From Actinomycetes bacterium (GTDB lineage Bacteria; Actinomycetota; Actinomycetes; Propionibacteriales; Nocardioidaceae), in contig JAEWXC010000080.1 of assembly GCA_023396115.1 (NCBI GenBank), positions 1 to 62,170 of the forward strand: 62,170 bases of DNA. The letters are read 5' to 3'. Of this stretch, positions 45,938 to 54,620 are shown in pieces; position 1 is the first letter of the stretch; the number at the start of each line of letters is the position of its first letter. A model generated the notes under the pieces. That model saw only the letters and a list, made by a program, of their open reading frames with translations. It had not been told where the DNA came from and ran no database searches. The position numbers and the translations under genes are program-made.

Positions 45938-46000
45938 GCCGAGGCGCTGGAGGCCAACGGACGCCCGTCGGGTCTGCGCGAGGCGTTCGGGGTCGCCTGA
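45938..46000 (+). pseudogene. Detached 3' end of the membrane-protein gene (right repeat copy)
   Basis: Encodes the same 20 C-terminal residues and stop codon as the gene ending at 43951, with no start or upstream part. All three differences are synonymous, so this piece was under selection as coding sequence until separation. It is likely the original gene end displaced by the islet. Confidence 0.8.
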
Positions 46001-46045
46001 ACCGCCTCCCCACCGCGGGCCAGCCCCCTCCGGCAAGCCGCAGCG

Positions 46046-46087
46046 GGGCCCGTCCGGTCCTCCTGCCCACGACGCGAGGACGGGCCC
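46046..46087. terminator. Hairpin following the detached gene end
   Basis: Stem GGGCCCGTCC (46046-46055) pairs with 46078-46087, with a 22-base loop. It was probably the terminator of the original membrane-protein gene; a second small stem (46114-46131) lies nearer the next gene. Confidence 0.45.
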
Positions 46088-46146
46088 GGAGCGCCGCGGG
46101 GGTTCGGCACTCCGGACCCTGATCGGGGTCCCCGTGGGGTGGAGGC

Positions 46147-47589
46147 TCAGGCCTCCAGGTAGACCGACTTGAGCTCGGTGTACTGGGCCAGGCCCTCGGG
46201 ACCGAACTCGCGGCCGATGCCGGAGGCCTTGAAGCCGCCGAACGGGCCGGCGAAGTCCATCGTGTAGGTGTTGACGCCGTAGGTGCCGGCGCGGACCCGG
46301 CGGGCCACGTCCAGACCGGCCTCCTTGTCGGTGGTCCACACGGTGCCGGCCAGGCCGTAGTCGGAGTCGTTCGCGATCCGCACCGCGTCGTCGACGTCGT
46401 CGAACGGGATCACCGAGAGCACCGGACCGAAGATCTCCTCCCGGGCGATCCGCATGCCGTTGTCGACGCCGGCGAACACGGTGGGCTTCACGTACCAGCC
46501 GCGGTCCAGGCCCTCGGGCATCCCGTCGCCACCGGTGACCACCCGTGCGCCCTCGGACTGGCCGATCCGGATGTAGTCGGCGACCCGCTCCTGCTGCCGC
46601 CGGGCGACCATCGGGCCGATCTCGGTGGCCGGGTCCATCGGGTCGCCGACGACCATGCCGGCGACGCCGGCAGCCAGCGCCTCGACGACGTTGTCGTAGT
46701 TCTTGCGGCTGGCCAGGATCCGGGTCTGCGCCACGCACGCCTGGCCGGAGTTCATCAGGCCGGTGAACTTCAGCCCCTCGACGGTGTGCGCCAGGTCGGC
46801 GTCGTCGAGCACGATCGCAGCCGACTTGCCGCCCAGCTCCAGGCTGACGCGCTTGAGCTGGTCACCGCAGATCGCGGCGATCTTGCGGCCGGCGGCCGTC
46901 GAGCCGGTGAAGGCGACCTTGTCGATGTCGGGGTGGCGGACCAGGTGCTCGCCGACCTCGCGCCCGGCGGCGACGATGTTGACGACGCCCTCGGGGACGC
47001 CGGCCTCCATCAGCAGCTCGGCCATCAGGTAGCCGTCCAGCGGGGTCTCCGGGGCGGGCTTGACCACGATGGTGCAGCCCGAGAGCAGTGCCGGGACGAC
47101 CTTGGACATGATCGTGAACTGCGGGACGTTCCACGGCGGGATCGCGGCGACCACACCGACCGGCTCGCGGCGCACCAGCATCGGACCGAGCGCACCGGCC
47201 CTTTCCTCCTCCCACGCGAACTCGCGGGCGATGGTCAGGAACGCCTCGATCTGCATCCACGGGGCCGGCGCCTGGGCCAGGTTCGCGAACGAGGTGGGCG
47301 AGCCCATCGAGGTGGTGATCAGGTCGGCCATCTCGCCCATCCGGGCGGCGTAGAGGCCGGAGAACTTCTCCACCACGGCGATCCGCTCGGCCGGCGACAT
47401 CCGCGGCCAGGGGCCTTCGTCGAAGGCGCGGCGGGCCGCGGCGACGGCCCGGTCCATGTCGGCGACCGACCCCTCCGGAACCCGGGCCACGACCTCCTCG
47501 CTGTGCGGGGAGACCACCTCCAGCACGTCGCTGGTGGCGGGGGTGGCCCAGTCGCCGTCGATGTAGAAGGTGTTGCGGTCCAGACTCAT
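46147..47589 (-). CDS. Aldehyde dehydrogenase family protein, 480 aa
   Basis: NAD(P)-dependent aldehyde oxidation. Signature segments: AIPPWNVPQFTIMSKV (cofactor and substrate channel), FTGSTAAGRK, base Glu in LELGGKSAA and nucleophile Cys in LMNSGQACVAQTR (about residue 290). The C-terminus ends YTELKSVYLEA. The ATG was chosen for family fit and for CGGAG upstream. It follows the CrtC/AttH-like gene by about 70 bp on the same strand and is probably the last gene of the phosphotransferase-led operon. The substrate is unknown; the KstR-like operator upstream of the operon hints at steroid or lipid breakdown. Confidence 0.92.
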   Translation of the reverse strand: MSLDRNTFYIDGDWATPATSDVLEVVSPHSEEVVARVPEGSVADMDRAVAAARRAFDEGPWPRMSPAERIAVVEKFSGLYAARMGEMADLITTSMGSPTSFANLAQAPAPWMQIEAFLTIAREFAWEEERAGALGPMLVRREPVGVVAAIPPWNVPQFTIMSKVVPALLSGCTIVVKPAPETPLDGYLMAELLMEAGVPEGVVNIVAAGREVGEHLVRHPDIDKVAFTGSTAAGRKIAAICGDQLKRVSLELGGKSAAIVLDDADLAHTVEGLKFTGLMNSGQACVAQTRILASRKNYDNVVEALAAGVAGMVVGDPMDPATEIGPMVARRQQERVADYIRIGQSEGARVVTGGDGMPEGLDRGWYVKPTVFAGVDNGMRIAREEIFGPVLSVIPFDDVDDAVRIANDSDYGLAGTVWTTDKEAGLDVARRVRAGTYGVNTYTMDFAGPFGGFKASGIGREFGPEGLAQYTELKSVYLEA

Positions 47590-47659
47590 GTACTGCTCCG
47601 TTTCTCGGGGTCGTGCGGGGGGCGAACAGGGACTCTGTGCAGGCGGACGGGAGGGCTGT

Positions 47660-48793
47660 TCAGTCGGCGGCCGGGGCGGTGTCGAACCAGTCGGCGAACC
47701 CGCTGGGGGCGTGCCCGCCCAGGGCGCCGTGCTCGAAGAGCCCCCAACCCTCCTCGCCGGTCTCGACGATCCGGCCGTGCCCGACGTGGTCGACCACCCC
47801 GAACATGAACCGGCCCTGCACCTGGGCGTCGTCCATGTCGTAGGTGAGCCGCTCGGTGAAGTCGGGGCCCTTCCAGACACCGTGCGCCCAGTCCGGGTCG
47901 CCGCCGTAGCCGCCGCCCACGTGCAGCGGGGCCGCCAGCAGCGAGCTGACCTCCAGGGTCAGCGGGGACCCGTCGGGCAGGGTGCAGGCGAACGTGGCCG
48001 AGGTCGGGGTGCGGGTGCCCGGGGCGTAGTCGACGCTGATCCGGGGCCAGCCCAGCTGCTCGACCCGGCCGTCGGAGAAGACCCGGGTGCAGTCGTTGAG
48101 GATCCGGAAGCCGTCGGGCTCCTCCTGGACGATCAGCACCAGGGAGAAGTCGTCGAAGCGGAGCGGCACGTAGAGCCACCACATGCCGCCGAACTCGGGC
48201 ACCAGCGGCGCACCGGCGGGCGCGGGCTCCCCGGAGGGACGCACGCCCCAGGAGCGGTCCCGGGTGCCGACCCAGCTGGCCGGGTCGACGGCGATCTGCT
48301 CCCCGTCGACGGTGATCGTGCCCTCCCAGCCACCCACCTGGGCGAACCGCTGGGCGTCCAGGGTGACCCGGGAGCCGGCGCGCATCACGTGCGGCAGCTC
48401 GGTGACCACCGGGTGGGCGCCGCGCCAGCGCAGGTCGGCGGAGATCCCCTCGGTCCCGGCCAGCCGCAGGTGCAGCTCGTGGAGCGGGTCGACGACGTCC
48501 AGGGCGTAGTCGCCCACGTGCGGGTGCAGCCGGTCGTCGTCGATCGCGTCACCCAGGTGCACCACGGTGGTCTGGTCCCGGCCGCCCGCGTCGCGGCGGC
48601 GCAGCAGGAAGAAGGCGTCCTTGGTGCCCAGGTTGGGGTAGTACCCCATCCCGGAGATGAACATGACCTCACCGGTGCGGTCGTGACCCATCAGGTAGCA
48701 GCGGTCGTAGAAGTTGCGGTCGGTGTTCCCGGCCCAGGTCACCGGCTGCGGCAGCTGGTGGATCGGGTACTCGTCCATCCCGGAAACGCCCAT
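47660..48793 (-). CDS. CrtC/AttH-like (lipocalin-fold) protein of unknown function, 377 aa
   Basis: A soluble, beta-rich, Trp-rich protein without signal peptide. Repeating features (ASWVGTRDRSWGVRP; GGMWWLYVPLRFDDFSLVLIVQEE) recall the hydroxyneurosporene-synthase/AttH superfamily and the DUF7064/DUF7065 proteins common in mycolic and steroid-degrading actinobacteria; that match is from memory. The ATG overlaps the stop codon of the phosphotransferase gene (TGATG), so the two are translationally coupled. Its aldehyde dehydrogenase and phosphotransferase neighbours suggest a shared degradative task. Confidence 0.65.
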   Translation of the reverse strand: MGVSGMDEYPIHQLPQPVTWAGNTDRNFYDRCYLMGHDRTGEVMFISGMGYYPNLGTKDAFFLLRRRDAGGRDQTTVVHLGDAIDDDRLHPHVGDYALDVVDPLHELHLRLAGTEGISADLRWRGAHPVVTELPHVMRAGSRVTLDAQRFAQVGGWEGTITVDGEQIAVDPASWVGTRDRSWGVRPSGEPAPAGAPLVPEFGGMWWLYVPLRFDDFSLVLIVQEEPDGFRILNDCTRVFSDGRVEQLGWPRISVDYAPGTRTPTSATFACTLPDGSPLTLEVSSLLAAPLHVGGGYGGDPDWAHGVWKGPDFTERLTYDMDDAQVQGRFMFGVVDHVGHGRIVETGEEGWGLFEHGALGGHAPSGFADWFDTAPAAD

Positions 48794-49929
48794 CAGGCAC
48801 CCACCTCGTCCAGCAGCCGGGAGACCAGGGGGCCGCAGTGGAACAGGTCCTCCACGACCGCGGGGCGCTCGATCTCCCCGAAGTGGACCTGCCGGATCCC
48901 GGTCCGCATGAAGACGATGCACCACTGGACGCCGGCGAAGACCTGGTACCAGGTGAGGTCGCCCAGCTCGACGCCGGAGAGTTCGGCGTAGGTGGCGGCC
49001 AGGTCCTCGGGCCGCAGGAAGTCGGGCATCCCCGGCATCTCGAGCATCGAGGTGATCGACTCGAAGACCGCGTGCGCGAAACCCAGCCAGGCCACGTCCA
49101 GCTCGCGGGGGCCGACGGTGGCCATCTCCCAGTCGAGCACCGCGACCGGGACCAGGTCGCGGTAGATGACGTTGCCGATCCGGGAGTCACCCCAGCACAG
49201 CACCGCGTCGGCGTCGTCGACCTCGGGCAGGTTCGCCCGCAGCCACGCCAGTCCCCGCTCGACGAGCACGGACCGGCCGACGTCGCCGGTGGCGAACTCG
49301 TACCAGTGCTCCACCTGGGCCAGGTTGCGCTCGAGCAGCGTCGCCCCGGCGTGCCCGGCCCGGGCGGGGTCGAGGTCGGCGAAGTCGGCGGCGGGCAGCC
49401 GGTGCAGCTCGGCGAGCACCGCCACCGTGGCGTCCTGCAGCCGGCGCTGCTCGGCGTCGCTCGCGTGCGAGACCCAGGAGTCGCCGAAGTTGTAGGGCAG
49501 CACGTCCGGCGGGATCAGCCCCTCGACCCGCTCCATCAGGAAGAACGGGGTGCCCAGCACCTCGCCGGTCGGTTCGGCGTGGGAGACGGCCGGCACCGGG
49601 ACGCCGGTGCGCTCGGCCACCCGGCGCAGCAGGTCGTGCTGCTGGGCCAGGTCGTAGGCGGGGAACACCGGGAAGTCCTCGGCCGCGGGGGCGACCCGGG
49701 CGACGAACCCGTCGGTGCGTCGCTGGCCCTCGACGGTGTGCACGACGTCGAGGACGATCGTCTCCGAGCTCATGCCGTTGGCGTCGATGCCCTCGTGCAG
49801 CACCACCTGCGGTTCGGCACCCTCGGGCAGGACGGTGGACAGCCAGCCGGCCAGGCGTTCCCCGACCTCGGTCGCGTCGCGACTCGACCGCTTGAGCGTG
49901 TAGTCGGACGCAGGCGCGTCTGGCGACAT
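48793..49929 (-). CDS. APH-fold phosphotransferase family protein, 378 aa
   Basis: An aminoglycoside-phosphotransferase/kinase fold. The N-lobe has ETIVLDVVHT and the lysine-region substitute FVARVAP. The catalytic loop is CWGDSRIGNVIY (about residue 248; the His of HGD is Trp), followed by the metal-binding AVLDWEMATVG. Such relatives accompany acyl-CoA dehydrogenases and probably act in lipid or steroid metabolism, not drug resistance. The start has GGGAGGG four to five bases upstream, and a KstR-like palindrome lies about 60 bases before it. It leads the three-gene unit. Confidence 0.87.
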   Translation of the reverse strand: MSPDAPASDYTLKRSSRDATEVGERLAGWLSTVLPEGAEPQVVLHEGIDANGMSSETIVLDVVHTVEGQRRTDGFVARVAPAAEDFPVFPAYDLAQQHDLLRRVAERTGVPVPAVSHAEPTGEVLGTPFFLMERVEGLIPPDVLPYNFGDSWVSHASDAEQRRLQDATVAVLAELHRLPAADFADLDPARAGHAGATLLERNLAQVEHWYEFATGDVGRSVLVERGLAWLRANLPEVDDADAVLCWGDSRIGNVIYRDLVPVAVLDWEMATVGPRELDVAWLGFAHAVFESITSMLEMPGMPDFLRPEDLAATYAELSGVELGDLTWYQVFAGVQWCIVFMRTGIRQVHFGEIERPAVVEDLFHCGPLVSRLLDEVGA

Positions 49930-49986
49930 CGGGCCCTCCCTGACCTGTGACGACAGTCTCATTCCCCCGGTATGCGAAGCATGCGG

Positions 49987-50000
49987 TGAAACGTGTTCTA
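49987..50000. promoter_or_regulatory. KstR-like operator
   Basis: TGAAACGTGTTCTA fits the TNNAACNNGTTNNA palindrome recognised by the TetR-family regulator KstR of steroid catabolism. It lies 58-71 bases before the phosphotransferase ATG, and the glpD stop codon is on the other side. The regulator itself is not in the window. Confidence 0.55.
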
Positions 50001-50038
50001 GTGTCAACGGATCCGCCGGAGAGCGGGACGGGCAGACC

Positions 50039-51751
50039 TCAGACGATGTCGGGGGCCTGCACCCTGGCCTCGTCGGCCTCGACGTCGGTGAGCGCCATCT
50101 GGCTGAGCCGCTCGGCCTCGACCCGGCGCAGGTAGTGGTCGACCTCGTCGTCGGTCCGGGCGGCGTCCCAGCCGAGTTCGCCGGCCATCAGCACCGCCGC
50201 CGGACGGGCCGCGTGGCACCCCCGGTCGAAGGTCTCGATGGAGATCCGGGTGCGCCGGGTGAGCACGTCGTCCAGGTGCCGCGCGCCCTCGTGGGTGACG
50301 GCGTAGACCACCTCGGCGGCCAGGTACCCCTCGGCGCCCTCCAACGGCTCGCCCAGCTCGGGACGGTCGCCGACCAGGTCCAGCACCTCGTCGACCAGGC
50401 CGCCGTAGCGGCCCAGCAGGTGGTCGATGCGCCCCACCTCCAGGCCGGAGGCGCGGGAGAGCTGGACCCGCTGGTTGGTGCGGGCCTCGAACCCGTAGGC
50501 CCCGACCAGCGGCACCCGCTCGGTGATGCTGCCCGGGGTCCGCTCCCGTCCGCGCAGGGCGTGGTCGACGGCGTCGGCGGCCATCACCCGGTAGGTGGTC
50601 AGCTTGCCGCCGGCGACCAGGACCAGGCCGGGCACCGGGTTGGCGACGGTGTGCTCACGGGAGAGCTTGGTGGTCTCGCCCAGGTCGCCGCTGCGGGCCA
50701 CCGGCTTGAGCAGCGGGCGGAGCCCGGCGTAGACCCCGACCACGTCCTGGTGGTCGAGGGGGTCCTTCAGCAGGGTGTTGACGTGCCCCAGCAGGTAGTC
50801 GATGTCGGTCCGGCTGGCCGCCGGGTGGGCCAGGTCCAGGTCCCAGGGGGTGTCGGTGGTGCCGATGATCCAGAAGGCGCCCCAGGGGATGACGAAGAGC
50901 ACCGACTTCTCGGTCTTGGTGATCAACCCCGCCTCGGAGCGGATCCGGTCCCGCGGCACCACCAGGTGGATCCCCTTGGAGGCGTCCACGTCGAGCTGGG
51001 CCTGCCCGCCCAGCAGCTCCTGGACCTCGTCGGTCCAGACCCCGGCCGCGTTGATGACCACCCCGGCCCGGATCTCCAGGTCGACCCCGTTCTCCAGGTC
51101 GCGGGCGGTGACGCCGACGACCCGCTCCCCCTCGCGCAGGAAGCCGGTCACCTGGGTGCGGGTGGCCACGTGGGCCCCGTGGTTGGCGGCGGTCCGGGCC
51201 AGGCTCATCACGAGCCGGGCGTCGTCGACCTGGCAGTCGTGGTAGCGGATCGCCCCGTGCAGGTCCTCCACCTTGAGGTCAGGCGCCACCCGGGCCACCT
51301 GCTTGCGGAACAGGTGCCGGTGCCGGGGCACGCCCATGTCGTGCCGGCCGGACATCGCCATCGCGTCGTAGAGCGCCACCCCGGCGCCCACGTAGGGCCG
51401 CTGCCACGCCTTCTGCAGCGGGTAGAGGAACGGCACCGGGCGCACGAGGTGCGGCGCGAGCCGGGTCAGCAGCAGGCTGCGTTCACCGAGCGCCTCGCGG
51501 ACCAGGGAGAAGTCGAGCATCTCCAGGTACCGCAGGCCGCCGTGCACCAGCTTCGAGGAACGCGAGGAGGTGCCCGAGGCCAGGTCGCGCTGCTCGACCA
51601 GCCCCACCCGGAGCCCCCGGGTGACGGCGTCCAGCGCCGCTCCCGCGCCGACCACGCCGCCGCCGACGACCAGCACGTCGAGCGTGCCGGAGGCCATCGT
51701 GGACAGGGCTGCGGCCCGCGAGGCCGGGTTCAGGGCGATCGGCGTGCTCAT
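50039..51751 (-). CDS. glpD: Glycerol-3-phosphate dehydrogenase (FAD), 570 aa
   Basis: Oxidises glycerol-3-phosphate to dihydroxyacetone phosphate and passes electrons to quinone at the inner face of the membrane. The FAD fold is VLVVGGGVVGAGAALDAVTRG (about 26-46), followed by SGTSSRSSKLVHGGLRYLE. The mid-region has GIHLVVPRDR and IGTTDTPWD, and VLVAGGKLTTYRVMA contacts the flavin. The C-terminal cap (ISIETFDRGCHAARP) is standard. The ATG was chosen over a position nine codons upstream by homology. It may serve glycerol use alongside the aquaporin-family channel, though the genes are far apart. Confidence 0.95.
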   Translation of the reverse strand: MSTPIALNPASRAAALSTMASGTLDVLVVGGGVVGAGAALDAVTRGLRVGLVEQRDLASGTSSRSSKLVHGGLRYLEMLDFSLVREALGERSLLLTRLAPHLVRPVPFLYPLQKAWQRPYVGAGVALYDAMAMSGRHDMGVPRHRHLFRKQVARVAPDLKVEDLHGAIRYHDCQVDDARLVMSLARTAANHGAHVATRTQVTGFLREGERVVGVTARDLENGVDLEIRAGVVINAAGVWTDEVQELLGGQAQLDVDASKGIHLVVPRDRIRSEAGLITKTEKSVLFVIPWGAFWIIGTTDTPWDLDLAHPAASRTDIDYLLGHVNTLLKDPLDHQDVVGVYAGLRPLLKPVARSGDLGETTKLSREHTVANPVPGLVLVAGGKLTTYRVMAADAVDHALRGRERTPGSITERVPLVGAYGFEARTNQRVQLSRASGLEVGRIDHLLGRYGGLVDEVLDLVGDRPELGEPLEGAEGYLAAEVVYAVTHEGARHLDDVLTRRTRISIETFDRGCHAARPAAVLMAGELGWDAARTDDEVDHYLRRVEAERLSQMALTDVEADEARVQAPDIV

Positions 51752-51809
51752 GGGGCCAGTCTGCCCGCCGCCACCCACCCGAACCGAACGCGGGCCCGGG
51801 CCCGGTGGC

Positions 51810-54620
51810 TCAGCGCTGCAGCTGCACCACGACCACGTCGTTGACCGGGCCCCGCGGCCGGGTCCGGCTCCCGTCGCCCCAGTAGCTCTCCCAGTAGCTG
51901 GCGTCGTGGATCAGCGCGATCCCGCCGGGGAACGGCTGCACCGACGGCCCCGACTGGACGCCGTTGGTGTCCTTCGCGGGCAGCTTCCACCGGCCGGTCG
52001 CCTCGCCGGTCTCGGTGTCCAGCTCGAGGAACTCCACCGAGGTGTTGTTCGCCATCGTGACCACCGCCCGGGTGCGGTCGGCGTTGAGGGTGATCGCGTC
52101 GGAGTCGTAGCCGAAGCCGGTCGGGCGCTCCATGGAGTTCTTCAACGACGTCAGGTCGACGTCCCAGCGGACCTTGCCCTCGGCGAGCGAGTACCGCATC
52201 ACCCCGTCGGCCTGGACCAGCAGCACGTCGCCGTTGTCGAAGCCCGAGGGCTCCAGGTAGGAGGTCATCGCCCCGGTCAGGTGGAACTTCTTGATCCCGC
52301 CCTTGGTCCGGGTGCTGCGCTTCTGCGGCCCCACCTGCTCGGCGACCTTGCCGGTGGCCGGGTCCAGCTCGACGAGCACCTCGGTGGCCTTGTCGTAGTC
52401 ACCGCTGGGGTGCTCGAAGGTGGTGGAGACCCACAGACCGTTGGCGTCCCACACGGTGACCCAGTCGTTGCTGCCCGAGGGGCGCCCGAAGAGTTCGACC
52501 GAGCTGGTCTCCCACTCGACCTCGAAGCTGGGGAGGCGGTAGCCGACGATCTTCCAGTTCTTGCCGTTCTCGGGCCGGGTGGCGCCGACCAGCAGCGACG
52601 GGTCGGTGGCGGCGATCCCCTCGGTCCAGGTGCTGCCCCGCAGCCGGGCCAGCCGGGTGACCCGGCCCTCCCGCAGGGTCCAGACCTGGGAGGCGGACTC
52701 GAAGTACTCCAGGTCCTCGTACTGCTCGATGGTGCTGAAGCCCTGCAGCTTCTCGTCGACCTCGACCTCGTCGATCACTTCGCCGTCCTCGGCTGCGAGC
52801 CGCACGACGGTGTCGCACTTGGCGTCCTTGCCGCCGCTGGCGTACCCGAGCAGGAAGTCGTCGGCCGCGGGGCCGTCGGCGTGCGAGGAGCAGACCTGGA
52901 CGGCCGGGTCCGCGGAGACCTTCCGGGTCCACAGGACCGTGCCCGGGTCGTCGGTGCGACGGGCCTCGATGGTGCCGCCCACGTGGGTGACCAGCAGGTC
53001 GCCGAGGGTGAACGCCCCGGCGCCGAGGTCGCTGCGGGAACCGGCGGCGCGGCGCACCACGTCGGCGACCCGTGCCTCGTGGCGGGTGGGTCCGGTGGTG
53101 CTGACCGGCTCCGAGGGCTGGTCGGTCCCCTCGTCCTCGCCCGAGCCCTCCGACGACGGCTCCTGCTCGAGCGGCTCGGGGAAGGTGAAGACACCGATGT
53201 CGTAGCGGTCGCCGTCGGGCTCCTTCTCGCCGAACTCGTCGAAGGCGCGCGACCACTCCGCGAAGTTGCGGGTCAGCACCACGCCCCCGTCGAAGAGGCG
53301 CAGCCCCGGCTGGGTCTGGAAGCCGTTGCCGTACTCGGCCGGCACCGGCCAGCGGCCCACCAGCTCACCGGTGGCGGAGCTGAAGGCGACCACCTCGACC
53401 GAGACGTCGTTGCTGACCGTGCCCACCACGTACTGCCCGTCCGGGGTGGTCGCGGAGGGGAGGAAGGTGCGGGAGTTCAGCACCGACCTGCCCTCGACCG
53501 CCATCTCCCACTGGTCCATCCGGGTGTACCAGTCGGCCCGGCGGTCGCCCAGGGAGTAGCGCGCGACGCCGTGTACCTGGCCGAAGGCGACGTCGCCGTT
53601 GTCGAAGCCGATCGACTGGTCGGCCCGCAGGGCCGCGGAGTTGACGTCGAAGTCCTCGCGGGCGCCGTTGCGCTTGATCATGTTGTCGCCCCGGGCACGT
53701 CCGATCACGGCGCCGGTGCGGGGGTCGAGCTGGGCCAGGTGGTAGCGCTCGCCGATCTGCGCGGTCATCCACAGGCCGTTGCCGCGGACCTCCCCCACCG
53801 TGCAGTGCCGCATCCGGAACACCTCACGGGGGTTGACGCTCCACGCCGGCTCGAACGACGGCAGCCGGTAGGCCGTCACCCGGCACTCGTCCATCGAGCT
53901 GGCGATCAGCAGGTCGTCCTGCGGGGTGCGTTCGGTCCAGTAGGTCGAGCTGTCCTGGAGGGTGGTGAGCGCCTGCAGGTCCAGTCCGCGCTCGGTGAGC
54001 GGCCAGATGTTGCCGTCCAGGTCGCGCAGGTAGTCGGTGCCGTCGAAGGAGTGGATCGCCACGGCGGTGCCGGCCAGGTCCTCCATCCGGTAGGCCCGGT
54101 CGGACAGGTTGGTGCGCGAGAGCACCGTCCCGTCGGCCACGCTCACCATCGCCAGGTGCGAGCAGGAGTCGCGGACCTTGGCGTAGACGACCGCGAAGAA
54201 CTCCCGTTCGGTCCCGGGCTCGGGGTCGGAGGTGAAGCAGACCCCGCCGCCCTTCATGTCCAGCGCCGCGGTCCACAGCTGCTCGCCGGAGGCCAGGTCG
54301 TAGCCGGAGACGTCGTCGGTGGAGTACCCCACGACCGTGCTGCCGCTGGTGAAGGCACCGGTGCTGCGGCCCCGCTCCTCGGTGCTGGCCCCACCCAGGG
54401 CGCCCTCGAGGTCGTCGGCGCCGGCCAGGAGCACCTTGGCCTGCATCGCCTCGCCGGTGGGCGGACCGGACGCGGACGGCGGCTCGGCGGGCAGCCGCAG
54501 CCAGGACTGTGCCCCGGCGGGGGCGTCCGGCTCCTCGCCGGGGACCTTGCCGTCGGAGCAGCCGGTGAGGACCAGGACGGCAGCGGTCAGCGTCGCGGCC
54601 CAGGTGGCGGTGCGCCTCAT
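51810..54620 (-). CDS. Beta-propeller lipoprotein with internal duplication, 936 aa
   Basis: The signal peptide ends in the lipobox VLTGC (Cys near residue 21). The rest is PQQ/WD-like propeller sequence in two homologous halves of about 430 residues, joined by an acidic Ser/Pro/Glu-rich linker (about 470-500). Paired segments include GFDNGDVAFGQVHGVARYS / GFDNGDVLLVQADGVMRYS and YRLPSFEPAWS / YRLPSFEVEWE. It is an external scaffold or ligand-binding protein with no catalytic residues recognised. The ATG overlaps the preceding zincin gene by four bases, so the two lipoproteins are co-produced. Confidence 0.8.
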   Translation of the reverse strand: MRRTATWAATLTAAVLVLTGCSDGKVPGEEPDAPAGAQSWLRLPAEPPSASGPPTGEAMQAKVLLAGADDLEGALGGASTEERGRSTGAFTSGSTVVGYSTDDVSGYDLASGEQLWTAALDMKGGGVCFTSDPEPGTEREFFAVVYAKVRDSCSHLAMVSVADGTVLSRTNLSDRAYRMEDLAGTAVAIHSFDGTDYLRDLDGNIWPLTERGLDLQALTTLQDSSTYWTERTPQDDLLIASSMDECRVTAYRLPSFEPAWSVNPREVFRMRHCTVGEVRGNGLWMTAQIGERYHLAQLDPRTGAVIGRARGDNMIKRNGAREDFDVNSAALRADQSIGFDNGDVAFGQVHGVARYSLGDRRADWYTRMDQWEMAVEGRSVLNSRTFLPSATTPDGQYVVGTVSNDVSVEVVAFSSATGELVGRWPVPAEYGNGFQTQPGLRLFDGGVVLTRNFAEWSRAFDEFGEKEPDGDRYDIGVFTFPEPLEQEPSSEGSGEDEGTDQPSEPVSTTGPTRHEARVADVVRRAAGSRSDLGAGAFTLGDLLVTHVGGTIEARRTDDPGTVLWTRKVSADPAVQVCSSHADGPAADDFLLGYASGGKDAKCDTVVRLAAEDGEVIDEVEVDEKLQGFSTIEQYEDLEYFESASQVWTLREGRVTRLARLRGSTWTEGIAATDPSLLVGATRPENGKNWKIVGYRLPSFEVEWETSSVELFGRPSGSNDWVTVWDANGLWVSTTFEHPSGDYDKATEVLVELDPATGKVAEQVGPQKRSTRTKGGIKKFHLTGAMTSYLEPSGFDNGDVLLVQADGVMRYSLAEGKVRWDVDLTSLKNSMERPTGFGYDSDAITLNADRTRAVVTMANNTSVEFLELDTETGEATGRWKLPAKDTNGVQSGPSVQPFPGGIALIHDASYWESYWGDGSRTRPRGPVNDVVVVQLQR

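Noticed and set aside
48793..49929. Antibiotic-resistance aminoglycoside phosphotransferase
   Set aside because: The catalytic His is replaced by Trp, and the operon and operator point to lipid or steroid metabolism.
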